A stretch of 64,000 bases of DNA from Apoderus coryli (lineage: Eukaryota > Arthropoda > Insecta > Coleoptera > Attelabidae): assembly GCA_911728435.2 (NCBI GenBank), contig OU452216.1, forward strand, positions 5,778,342 to 5,842,341, written 5' to 3'. A program made the translations under genes and the position numbers. Shown in pieces: positions 53,098-64,000 of this stretch. Numbering within the stretch: position 1 is the first letter of the stretch; each line of letters opens with the position of its first letter. The notes under the pieces are model-generated. The model worked only from the letters and a program-made list of their open reading frames with translations. It did not search any database and was not told the DNA's origin.

Positions 53098-54470
53098 AAT
53101 GTCACAATTTCGGATAATACATCTGAACGTTCAGGGTATTCAAGGCAAGTTCGAAGACTTGGAATTGCTATTAGCGGAGCATAATATAGACGTCTTTTGT
53201 ATTAGTTAATTTCTCAATTGACAACTACAAACTTGCGAACTATTTTTGCAGAAAAAACTATATAAGAGGTGGAGTGTGTATATATGTGAAAAAGAATATT
53301 TTATTTAAGCAAATTAATTTTAAATTTTGTGTTGAGAAATCGTTTGAGATGTGTTGTGTCGAATGTTTTTTGTCGACCAATGATATTTTAACTGTATGTG
53401 TTGTGTACAGGTCTCCCAGCTCTAGCTTTCAAGATTTCATTAATAGTTTCTTAAAATCACTTGCAGAACTATGCTTAATAGATAAACAAATGGTGATCTG
53501 TGGCGACTTTAATGTAAATTTCCTTAATATGGATTCTAATACTAAACACCTATCCAATCTTCTGCAACAGTATGATCTGCTACTTGTATAGATAATATAT
53601 TTAGCAATATCCAAGATTATTCCACTAGAGTTATAGAAAACCATCTCTCTGATCACACTTATCAAATTATCTCTTTGAACCGCCAGCCTTGTGACAAACC
53701 TCCAATAACTGTAGTGTCTAAAAGATTATAGTTAATATGGGCAATATTTCGTTGTTCAGAAATCAAATAAACAAGGTTGAATGGTTTACCCTATTAAAAC
53801 CATTACTAAGTACCAATAGATTATTCAATATTTTCTATGATATTATCTTGAGCATCTTTGAGTCCGCATTCCCATTAATACAACAAAAATCAAGATCCAA
53901 TAATACAAAAAATCCATGGATGACCCCCGAACTCCTTGAACTATCAAAAACTGTTAGGGAAATGGCTGCACTAAATAAAAAAATAGAAAATAATTTTAAT
54001 GGTAGGCAATAAAGCAGGTAGATTTCTGTGAGACACCTGGGGAATTCCTAACCCATTTTATAGTCGAGCCCTAGTAAATCGCAAATTGAGATTCAGTTCG
54101 CGATACTATCATCAAGAAAACTAATGTTCGAAGCAGTCGAAATCGAGTACGGCTGTGTTCTTACGAGGACTACAATGGGCTTACGTACATCGGCCAAGAA
54201 TATGCGCTCACTATCTCATTTGAAAAAATTTTAGAACAATCCTCTTTTTCATGATTAAACTCCACAGAAAAATTTACCATAAAGCTATAAAAGCTGCTAA
54301 AAACATATGTTATAACAACCGGTAAGCTAGAACCGATAATATTGCTAAAGAAACGTGGTCTATTGTCAACGATCTGAGAAATAGGGCTTCTCCGTCCAGT
54401 ATAATCTCCACTTCACCTGAGATCTTGAACGATTATTTTGTTAATGTGCCAATTGTAGAGAGGTGAAAAT
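53098..54470 (+). pseudogene. Non-LTR endonuclease-linker fragment
   Basis: Plus-strand pieces: FRIIHLNVQGIQGKFEDLEL and LAEHNIDVFCIS (start of the endonuclease with the catalytic Asn), GGVCIYVKKN, VVYRSPSSSFQDF, MVICGDFNVNFLNM (metal-site Asp), then in other frames NHLSDHT-like (SDH motif) and KNPWMTPELLELSKTVREM. A further stretch near 54270-54450 reads AIKAAKNICYNNR and ETWSIVNDLRNR. It stops before the reverse transcriptase. About 230 bp (54010-54240) do not fit and may be an insert. Many stops; an old fragment. Confidence 0.75.
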
Positions 54471-54527
54471 GAACATTTTTGTAAATAATAATTACTATAA
54501 TACCTGATAAATAAATCCATCTTTACT

Positions 54528-54905
54528 ACTGCAGAATTATACACTACTTCTTGGTTTTTGCAAACAACAAACTCCTAAAATTTTCGCATACTTATTGAAT
54601 ACACTAAAAACACAACATATTTCCAAAAGCACACTAAATGCCGGCGTAGTTTGTTATTATTCGCTGATGTCGGTTTATTTTAAATTTAACGAAATATTAA
54701 ACTATGATAGCCAGCTGTAGCGGCCCTGGCTTTGTCTTATAAGTAATACTTGATCAATAACAATCAATCTGGAATACTCCAAATTGTAGATAATTTCTTC
54801 GTTTTTGCAAACTTCTAAAACAATATTGTCGCATTTTGAACACACAAACACTAACGAAAGATTGCCGAAAACACACTAAATTGTAAAATGCCGGTTTAAT
54901 TTACA
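54528..54905. repeat. Two diverged direct copies of a 125-bp sequence
   Basis: TTCTTGGTTTTTGCAAAC near 54548 and TTCTTCGTTTTTGCAAAC near 54795 start similar blocks that share TCGCAT, ACACACTAAA and ATGCCGG in the same order, ending near 54652 and 54895. Period about 250 bp. Unknown origin. Confidence 0.6.
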
Positions 54906-55845
54906 TAAATCGTTCGTTGGAAAGAAAATGTAAACACAAACATAATAAAATATCCAAGTTTAATAACCTATAACCTCCCAAGCTTAATAACCAAATTCGA
55001 CGTTAATCATCTGTCAACCAGCAGCCTAACGTGTTGCCAAGATTATAACACGCATATTATGCTTTTTATTTTGAGTTAAAATAACTTATTCAAACTCAAT
55101 GTGTATTGTGTATCGACCATCTAGCCATATTATGCTACTTTTAATCCTTGACCTTCGCATGCGCTTTGCATGGGTATACCACGTAAGGGTATTATAAACA
55201 TGTTTGAAGTTAACTTTAATTTTAACAGTCATGGTTAAACGTTAGAATGTCTGTTTTATAAACGTCTCATTTCTAACTTATAATTTTTGTTTTGTTTATA
55301 TTTATTTATAAGTACAGAGTCGGCAACGCAACACATGTGACTTTGTGCGGGGATGGTGGCGTCAGTGGCGACCGGAGTTGTGTGGCCATTAGGTTATTTT
55401 ATATGTATTTTCTTTGTTTTTTGTATTCAGAATGTATCGAACCATCATTGTAGCAATTAGGGAGGCGGAGTTTATATTTGTGTTAATGTTAGTTATGTCT
55501 TTTGATGAGCTCAACATTGTACGCTGTGGGCTGTGGCATTCTATATTGTAATCACATAACAGTGTGTTATGTGGTTCATTTTGAATAACTATGAGTTAGA
55601 CTAAAGAAGAAGCTATGGTTTTACCGTAACCTATAAAACTGGGCCTGTGAAAATAAACTTTGAAATATGTATATTTTTATCGTGATTATTATAATTATAA
55701 ACCTAGTTTGTGTGTGTGATTCCTATTTGGATGTCTAAAACCGTTGTTTTAATTAGTTTTAAAAGATATTAGCAATATTGAATTGTTGTTTTAAATTACA
55801 AGATTGTACATTTGGTTCAAAATTGCGCTGACAGTACAGATTTTT
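54906..55845. other. No gene recognised
   Basis: Contains a GC-richer run GTGCGGGGATGGTGGCGTCA near 55345 and otherwise AT-rich sequence. Possibly the promoter or edge of the GC-rich island that follows, but no exon can be supported. Confidence 0.35.
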
Positions 55846-55849
55846 TTAA

Positions 55850-56375
55850 ATTTGAACATTTTCGCTAGCGAATTTCGACTTGCGGCCGTCCCGGTCGTTT
55901 AGTCTCCAGTTTCGCGTTAACACACCGCAGACTTTACATCTGTTACAGCATTCACCCGGTATAGTGTTAACCTCGACCTTCGGCGGAATCAACAACCGGG
56001 TCTGCAACTCTATGTACAGAGTATAGGCCCTCTGTGATGGCACCGGCCCAAGTGACGCTAATCTCGGATACTAGGGACGTATTCACCACTTCCCCGACAC
56101 CTCAAACGATCGCTCAGCTACATGACCGGCGGGTTACACTGCGCATGGCCTGTCTAGGTACCGAAGCCGGGGTGATCCGACAACGATACTTCAAGCGACC
56201 TGCCACGTTACATGCTCCCTCTCAAGGGTATGCACATGGAAGAATCTCCGCAACTCCCACTGCACACAGGGGTCCCCTACTTTCGCGCACCATTTGCCCC
56301 TGCGAGGCCGACACCAGTAGAGAGGGCGCTAGTAGCGCTAGATTCGCTAGATTTGGCAATTTTCCGATATAGAGT
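55850..56375. other. GC-rich, CpG-containing island of unknown function
   Basis: About 525 bp much richer in G+C and CpG than all surroundings (for example GACTTGCGGCCGTCCCGGTC near 55877 and GCCCCTGCGAGGCCGACACC near 56297). The plus strand has a 112-codon frame (56034-56372) and the minus strand a 65-codon frame (56043-55846), neither with a recognised motif. Boundaries are sharp: AT-rich sequence resumes at 56376. It could be an unmethylated promoter, an exon, or a young insert. No function can be given. Confidence 0.5.
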
Positions 56376-56429
56376 GTGTTGTTTTTTCAAATTTAATCAT
56401 TTTCTGTTTTCACTAACATTAACATAGTG

Positions 56430-57415
56430 TTTAGGGTTCGTAAATCAAAAATACACCAACTCCAATTTCACACACTGCAATTTATTCATTTTCAAACAAT
56501 ACAACTATTAATAATTGCCTTAACAAGCTTTTCTGTCATCATCAAATTCAATTCTCAAATTATATTAAATATGTAAACATACGCGTATCAAAACTACACT
56601 AATAGAAAATTCTGGAATCTATAAAAAATCCTGCATTTCACTATAGTCCAAGTCCACACGTTCGTTGATTTTTCCATGTTGAGAAAATGCTATTATTAGG
56701 ACATTATAGGCATTGTGGCAAGATGTTGAAGGTCTGCATTTATAAATTTGTCAAAATATGATGCAGTCGACATTGTTCTTGGCATGTTTGGTTTCCATAT
56801 TGGCATTTGCAGTAATGATAATATGTTTGCTGCTACCTTAAATATAATAGTAAAAAATTTAAAAAATACATTTTTAAAATTGACTCAACGTACGTACGTA
56901 GGTATTTGAAAGCATTCTCTGTTTTCAAGTTCCGTATCTCCAGCATCTAGTTCGACACTTGCATCCAAAATTCATCTAAATTTTTGTTCTCTACCGAAAT
57001 TTGTCGCAACAAATTTTACAGCATGTCAGCATGATTCTTTGTAACAAACACTGGTAGGAGCCCTCTTTTAGAACAAACGATGTTGAAGATGACAATAAAG
57101 CTGATGTTTTACCTAAGTAGATCTAAAAACTAAATAGTAGATTAAATTACAATAAATATTTAAAATTTGAATAAAAGAAGTCGACTCTACGATACAAGCA
57201 AACAACTTTCAAACATTCTCGATAGTAGCTTTTTCTATTTTTTTATACCTAATACTAATCACAACGAAATTACCTACGAATATTGAACTGCATTAGTTAA
57301 GCCGGGTTAAGAAAATGTTCAAGGGATTTAAAAATATCTAGATTCAACATATTCCAGCTAATCCTAATCACATCTCCATTGTCCCCCTTTTTAAGAATCT
57401 CAGACAATTTACTTA
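56430..57415. other. No gene recognised
   Basis: AT-rich stretch before the satellite array. A minus-strand segment near 56690-56840 is open (KFINADLQHLATMP) after an AG acceptor-like site but shows no known family. Confidence 0.35.
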
Positions 57416-57419
57416 TCGC

Positions 57420-60400
57420 AGTAAAATTAGACTAGCGTGATATCGCTGTTGATGACCTAATCTCTGACAGTGAAAGAGTATTATAGCTGCCAGCAACATC
57501 ATGTTTCTTGGACGTTTATATGTGGACAACGCCCTTTGGTTGTAAAGGTTCGTATCACCGACCACCACTTCCATTACATTCTCGCTAGAAACTGTATTTA
57601 CTCTAACCACGTTAAAGACCTTCCGATATCAAACTCGAAATTCCCTACGAATATTGAACTTCGTTAAATCCGTTAGAAAGTGTCGGGGAATAGTCAAGAT
57701 AATACTAATCACATCGCTATTATTCTCTTTTTAAGAGAATCAAAGCTGTATATTGGAATTTCCTCATCACTGCAAGATTAGATTAGGATGACATGCCTAT
57801 CCCCTAATAATCCCCACGGTGAAAGAGTATTATTATAGCTGTCAGCGACGTAATGTTTTTTGGAAGTTTATATGTGGACAACACCCTTTGGTTGGAAAGG
57901 TTCGCATCACGGACCACCACTTCCATTACCTTTTCGCTAGAAACTGTATTTACTCTTAACACGAATGACCTTGCGATATCAAATTCGAAATACCCTACGA
58001 ATGTTGACCTTCGTTAAGCCTGTTAGAAACGGTCGGAGAGTAGTCAAGATAATACCAATCACATCGCTATTTATTCTCTTTTTAAGAGAATCAAAACTGA
58101 ATTTGGAATTTCCTCATCACTGGAAGATGAGATTAGGATGACATGCCTGTAAGCCTAAATCCCCACTGTGAAAGAGTATTATTAAAGCTGCCAGCGGCAT
58201 AATGTTTTTTGGAAGTTTATATGTGGACAACACCCTTTGGTTGGAAAGGTTCGCATCACGGACCACCACTTCCATTACCTTTTCGCTAGAAACTGTATTT
58301 ACTCTTAACACGTTAATGACCTTGCGATATCAAATTCGAAATACCCTACGAATGTTGACCTTCGTTAAGCCTGTTAGAAACTGTCGGAGAGTAGTCAAGA
58401 TAATACCAATCACATCGCTATTATTCTCTTTTTAAGAGAATCAAAACTGAATTTGGAATTTCCTCATCACTGGAAGATGAGATTAAGATGACATGCCTGT
58501 AAGCCTAAATCCCCACTGTGAAAGAGTATTATTAAAGCTGCCAGCGGCATAATGTTTTTTGGAAGTTTATATGTGGACAACACCCTTTGGTTGGAAAGGT
58601 TCGCATCACGGACCACCACTTCCATTACCTTTTCGCTAGAAACTGTATTTACTCTTAACACGAATGACCTTGCGATATCAAATTCGAAATACCCTACGAA
58701 TGTTGACCTTCGTTAAGCCTGTTAGAAACGGTCGGAGAGTAGTCAAGATAATACCAATCACATCGCTATTATTCTCTTTTTAAGAGAATCAAAACTGAAT
58801 TTGGACTTTCCTCATCACTGGAAGATTAGATTAGGATGACATGCCTGTAAGCCTAAATCCCCACTGTGAAAGAGTATTATTAAAGCTGCCAGCGGCATAA
58901 TGTTTTTTGGAAGTTTATATGTGGACAACACCCTTTGGTTGGAAAGGTTCGCATCACGGACCACCACTTCCATTACCTTTTCGCTAGAAACTGTATTTAC
59001 TCTTAACACGGTAATGACCTTGCGATATCAAATTCGAAATACCCTACGAATGTTGACCTTCGTTAAGCCTGTTAGAAACTGTCGGAGAGTAGTCAAGATA
59101 ATACCAATCACATCGCTATTATTCTCTTTTTAAGAGAATCAAAACTGAATTTGGAATTTCCTCATCACTGGAAGATTAGATTAGGATGACATGCCTGTAA
59201 GCCTAAATCCCCACTGTGGAAGAGTATTATTATAGCTGCCAGCGACATAATGTTTTTGGAAGTTTATGTGTGGACAACGCCCTTTGGTTGGAAAGGTTCG
59301 CATCACGGACCACCACTTCCATTACCTTTTCGCTAGAAACTGTATTTACTCTTAACACGTTAATGACCTTGCGATATCAAATTCGAAATACCCTACGAAT
59401 GTTGACCTTCGTTAAGCCTGTTAGAAACTGTCGGAGAGTAGTCAAGATAATACCAATCACATCGCTATTATTCTCTTTTTAAGAGAATCAAAACTGAATT
59501 TGGACTTTCCTCATCACTGGAAGATTAGATTAGGATGACATGCCTGTAAGCCTAAATCCCCACTGTGAAAGAGTATTATTATAGCTGTCAGCGACGTAAT
59601 GTTTTTTGGAAGTTTATATGTGGACAACGCCCTTTGTTGGAAAGGTTCGCATCACGGACCACCACTTCCATTACCTTTTCGCTAGAAACTGTATTTACTC
59701 TTAACACGAATGACCTTGCGATATCAAATTCGAAATACCCTACGAATGTTGACCTTCGTTAAGCCTGTTAGAAACTGTCGGAGAGTAGTCAAGATAATAC
59801 CAATCACATCGCTATTATTCTCTTTTTAAGAGAATCAAAACTGAATTTGGACTTTCCTCATCACTGGAAGATTAGATTAGGATGACATGCCTGTAAGCCT
59901 AAATCCCCACTGTGAAAGAGTATTATTAAAGCTGCCAGCGGCATAATGTTTTTTGGAAGTTTATATGTGGACAACACCCTTTGGTTGGAAAGGTTCGCAT
60001 CACGGACCACCACTTCCATTACCTTTTCGCTAGAAACTGTATTTACTCTTAACACGTTAATGACCTTGCGATATCAAATTCGAAATACCCTACGAATGTT
60101 GACCTTCGTTAAGCCTGTTAGAAACTGTCGGAGAGTAGTCAAGATAATACCAATCACATCGCTATTATTCTCTTTTTAAGAGAATCAAAACTGAATTTGG
60201 AATTTCCTCATCACTGGAAGATTAGATTAGGATGACATGCCTGTAAGCCTAAATCCCCACTGTGAAAGAGTATTATTAAAGCTGCCAGCGGCATAATGTT
60301 TTTTGGAAGTTTATATGTGGACAACACCCTTTGGTTGGAAAGGTTCGCATCACGGACCACCACTTCCATTACCTTTTCGCTAGAAACTGTATTTACTCTT

Positions 60401-62215
60401 AACACGGTAATGACCTTGCGATATCAAATTCGAAATACCCTACGAATGTTGACCTTCGTTAAGCCTGTTAGAAACTGTCGGAGAGTAGTCAAGATAATAC
60501 CAATCACATCGCTATTATTCTCTTTTTAAGAGAATCAAAACTGAATTTGGAATTTCCTCATCACTGGAAGATGAGATTAAGATGACATGCCTGTAAGCCT
60601 AAATCCCCACTGTGAAAGAGTATTATTAAAGCTGCCAGCGGCATAATGTTTTTTGGAAGTTTATATGTGGACAACACCCTTTGGTTGGAAAGGTTCGCAT
60701 CACGGACCACCACTTCCATTACCTTTTCGCTAGAAACTGTATTTACTCTTAACACGGTAATGACCTTGCGATATCAAATTCGAAATACCCTACGAATGTT
60801 GACCTTCGTTAAGCCTGTTAGAAACTGTCGGAGAGTAGTCAAGATAATACCAATCACATCGCTATTTATTCTCTTTTTAAGAGAATCAAAACTGAATTTG
60901 GAATTTCCTCATCACTGGAAGATGAGATTAGGATGACATGCCTGTAAGCCTAAATCCCCACTGTGGAAGAGTATTATTATAGCTGCCAGCGACATAATGT
61001 TTTTGGAAGTTTATGTGTGGACAACGCCCTTTGGTTGGAAAGGTTCGCATCACGGACCACCACTTCCATTACCTTTTCGCTAGAAACTGTATTTACTCTT
61101 AACACGGTAATAACCTTGCGATATCAAATTCGAAATACCCTACGAATGTTGACCTTCGTTAAGCCTGTTAGAAACTGTCGGAGAGTAGTCAAGATAATAC
61201 CAATCACATCGCTATTATTCTCTTTTTAAGAGAATCAAAACTGAATTTGGAATTTCCTCATCACTGGAAGATTAGATTAGGATGACATGCCTGTAAGCCT
61301 AAATTCCCACTGTGGAAGAGTATTATTATAGCTGCCAGCGACATAATGTTTTTGGAAGTTTATGTGTGGACAACGCCCTTTGGTTGGAAAGGTTCGCATC
61401 ACGGACCACCACTTCCATTACCTTTTCGCTAGAAACTGTATTTACTCTTAACACGTTAATGACCTTGCGATATCAAATTCGAAATACCCTACGAATGTTG
61501 ACCTTCGTTAAGCCTGTTAGAAACTGTCGGAGAGTAGTCAAGATAATACCAATCACATCGCTATTATTCTCTTTTTAAGAGAATCAAAACTGAATTTGGA
61601 CTTTCCTCATCACTGGAAGATTAGATTAGGATGACATGCCTGTAAGCCTAAATCCCCACTGTGAAAGAGTATTATTATAGCTGTCAGCGACGTAATGTTT
61701 TTTGGAAGTTTATATGTGGACAACGCCCTTTGTTGGAAAGGTTCGCATCACGGACCACCACTTCCATTACCTTTTCGCTAGAAACTGTATTTACTCTTAA
61801 CACGTTAATGACCTTGCGATATCAAATTCGAAATACCCTACGAATGTTGACCTTCGTTAAGCCTGTTAGAAACTGTCGGAGAGTAGTCAAGATAATACCA
61901 ATCACATCGCTATTATTCTCTTTTTAAGAGAATCAAAACTGAATTTGGAATTTCCTCATCACTGGAAGATGAGATTAAGATGACATGCCTGTAAGCCTAA
62001 ATCCCCACTGTGAAAGAGTATTATTAAAGCTGCCAGCGGCATAATGTTTCTTGGACGTTTATATGTGGACAACGCCCTTTGGTTGTAAAGGTTCGTATCA
62101 CCGACCACTACCTCCAATACATTATTACTAGAAACTTTATTTACTCTTAACAGGTTAATGACCTTGCGATATCAAACTCGAAATTCCCTACGAATGTTAA
62201 CTTTGTTAAGCCAGT
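57420..62215. repeat. Satellite array, about 349-bp monomer, about 13.7 copies
   Basis: Head-to-tail monomers of 348-351 bp. The word GACATGCCT marks each unit near 57788, 58139, 58490, 58838, 59187, 59536, 59884, 60233, 60583, 60935, 61284, 61634 and 61981. Edge units (57420-57787 and 62040-62215) are clearly diverged and resemble each other (TTTCTTGGACGTTTATATG), while inner units are nearly identical. Each unit holds a small hairpin TTCTCTTTTTAAGAGAA. Variants at GCCAGCGGCATAAT, GCCAGCGACATAAT and GTCAGCGACGTAAT define three monomer types. Apparent ORFs recur every unit on both strands and reflect the tandem copies, not genes. Confidence 0.97.
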
Positions 62216-62219
62216 TAGA

Positions 62220-62655
62220 AAGTGACCTTCCCTACGAATGTTGAACTGCGTAAGTATGTCGCAAATTCAACAGGGATTTGTGGCTTATTTCGACAACAGA
62301 ACCGTGTCTAGTGAGCACGGGTTATACATAATAGTAGCCCTACAAACCGCGTTTAGTTACTTGTATTTTTAAGGCACTATCAAAATATCCTCTTAAATAA
62401 AGGGTGTTCTATTTAAAAAAACATAACCTTGATAATATGATGTATCTCTTTTTAGTACATACGACCCCATTGAAGAAAAGATCAAATAATTTGGTATAGT
62501 TTTGATACAGTAAACCGAGTCTTGTATCTTGTATTATGGAAACCTATAAAAACGAGATATTTATTTATTAATTCCAATACATATGGACCTATGAAAATTA
62601 ATAATTATTCTGCTTACCTGAATTTCTCCCATTCTTAAATTCTCTTAAAATAAAT
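62220..62655. other. No gene recognised
   Basis: Flank right of the satellite. Starts with a partial repeat of satellite words (CCCTACGAATGTTGAACTG near 62231). AT-rich otherwise. Confidence 0.4.
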
Positions 62656-62657
62656 AA

Positions 62658-62750
62658 ATGAAAATAATGAACATGAGTATTTTGTACTTGCTGATAGCGG
62701 TACTACCAATTATTTTAGCTCAGGGTGATGTTCACGGATACAAACTATAA
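62658..62750 (+). CDS. Short ORF with signal-peptide-like sequence
   Basis: A 30-codon frame: MKIMNMSILYLLIAVLPIIL followed by AQGDVHGYKL and TAA. Basic start, a hydrophobic core of about 14 residues and a small-residue end (ILA-QG) are what a secretion signal looks like. The mature part would be about nine residues unless an intron follows. ATG at 62658 or 62673. No family recognised; could equally be chance in AT-rich DNA, where Leu/Ile-rich frames are common. Confidence 0.25.
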   Translation: MKIMNMSILYLLIAVLPIILAQGDVHGYKL

Positions 62751-64000
62751 GCATTACACGCCCGTACAAGTTATCTTCAGTTCAAACAGTCTGCAAACTA
62801 TAGCAGCCGCAACCAGAACCAAAAGGGTACTCCAAATTTTCTGTTCTAGAAAGAGCTCTAAAACAATATAACATCTTTAGTGTTTTTATATAGTCGGTTA
62901 AAATCATATTCAATTCTACCTATTTATCTCAACGGTTGAGGATTTTCTTCATTAAAGGAGTCGGATGTTTGATTGGAATTGATATTCACTATAAGATCTA
63001 AGTATAATGTAGATAGCATTAGTAAAAATTAGGTAAGTATGTAGCTGAAATACAAAAAATATGGAAGGAAAAATACTTACGCATTCTTGGTGGCGAACTG
63101 AATCCAGATCGAAGACCAGAAATTATTACCCACTGACTTACTAAATATATTCCCAAACTGGTTTTCAAACACTTTTTTACCTAAAAACTTAATTTAAACC
63201 AAATAATTTTCGACGAACATTAAACTAACGCATCTGTCAAATTAAAAAAAAGGACGCGGAAAATTAATCTAGTCGACTATGAAAATTTAAACTAGGAACA
63301 CCAACTATGCAGCCAAAATGTTCCCAATTGTAATTATTAAAAATATCGAAATAATAATTAAAATCAAATTAGAATAGAAGACAAAAAAAAATAGAAATAC
63401 TAAAACGTCGTTGAATTCAAATATAATTAAAATTTTAGAAATTCGACATTGCACAGAAACCATATAGCAATGTTTTTACACCAATCAGGTCACGATTTCA
63501 GCATACCGACATTTTAGAATGGTCGTCTTTTTCTCTCGCGTGCAGTTATAGACAACGTTGCCAGCCGTCACATATTTATCAGATGCTACTTATTTTTAAT
63601 TAATTTCAAAATGGTTTCAGCATAATTTAAATATATTTGTTAAATGTCATTTTGCTTGATCTGAATTCGCCATATTTATTAACTTAGTTTTAACGATATC
63701 CATTATATAAAAGTGTCTATGACATCATTATTTAGACCATCACATAACTTTTAATCGTCATAGTCGCAACAGTGTGTAAAATAAGAAATAAATACATACA
63801 AAATATTCTAAATTCTAACTCATATCTAATGCCCGTTTGAATCACATACAGTTTAAGTAGAGAATAGTTAAGAATCGGCTAAATTTTAAGTATTATACCA
63901 TTGTTAAATACACAGGTATTACACTGACACATAATTTGAAAGCGGGCCTGCGGCAACAGATTGATCAAAATTTTAATGTCAAATGCCAACCGCCAAGTGT
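62751..64000. other. No gene recognised
   Basis: AT-rich sequence to the window end. A donor-like GCGTAAGTAT on the minus strand near 63076 has no supportable exon around it. Confidence 0.4.

Noticed and set aside
58117..61927. Repeated 64-, 77- and 88-codon open frames on both strands
   Set aside because: They recur once per 349-bp satellite monomer, change length with small indels, and overlap antisense; they are products of a homogeneous tandem array, not a gene family.
57420..62215. CRISPR array
   Set aside because: Monomers are contiguous with no variable spacers; it is satellite DNA.

Overview
The window reads as a stretch of an AT-rich arthropod, most likely insect, nuclear genome. 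Two host genes can be recognised by split exons with good splice sites: L2HGDH (minus strand, mitochondrial L-2-hydroxyglutarate dehydrogenase, exons 1-6, running off the left edge) and Trim9 (plus strand, neuronal RING/B-box E3 ligase, first coding exon only). The rest is dominated by decayed, nested transposable elements and by satellite DNA. The mix of mariner, Tc1, piggyBac, hAT, Harbinger, Crypton and several non-LTR families is typical of insects. The species cannot be named from the sequence.

Layout. 1-1095: tandem repeats in an L2HGDH intron. 1565-9396: L2HGDH exons 6 to 1. Its introns hold a large fold-back repeat (3480-5000), a retroelement tail 12 bp from a splice donor (about 5560-5997), and an old non-LTR element split by a Tc1-like transposon (6300-8880). 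9918-10186: broken THAP gene lying head-to-head with L2HGDH. 12158-14452: fold-back DNA transposon carrying a 944-bp MITE-like insert. 14823-15599: Trim9 exon. No further Trim9 exon was seen, so everything to the right may lie in its first intron. 15932-21335: two mariner copies around a piggyBac element with TTAA duplications. 21370-28850: minisatellites and three non-LTR elements, one inserted into another; it holds the only long uninterrupted element ORF. 29921-33032: small 50-bp inverted-repeat element with a hammerhead-like core, a Crypton tyrosine recombinase gene, and a Harbinger element with TTA duplications. 34407-39845: THAP fragments, mariner remnants, a more complete copy of the fold-back transposon, and a Tc1 remnant. 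40735-46470: a two-copy repeat (one copy split by a hAT element with an 8-bp duplication), an RNase H retroelement tail and an RT remnant. 47040-54470: mariner remnants, a mariner split by a non-LTR insertion, and an endonuclease fragment. 55850-56375: GC-rich island of unknown nature. 57420-62215: a satellite of about 349-bp monomers with signs of higher-order structure. 62658-62750: tiny ORF with a signal-peptide-like sequence.

The element order gives a relative history. In several places an undisturbed paralogous copy elsewhere in the window shows the empty site and so the exact target duplication. The least expected signal is a set of five scattered sequences matching the hammerhead ribozyme core (CTGANGA, short stem, GAAAC). 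At least two lie inside inverted-repeat elements. Assignments rest on reading motifs by eye; no database search was possible.
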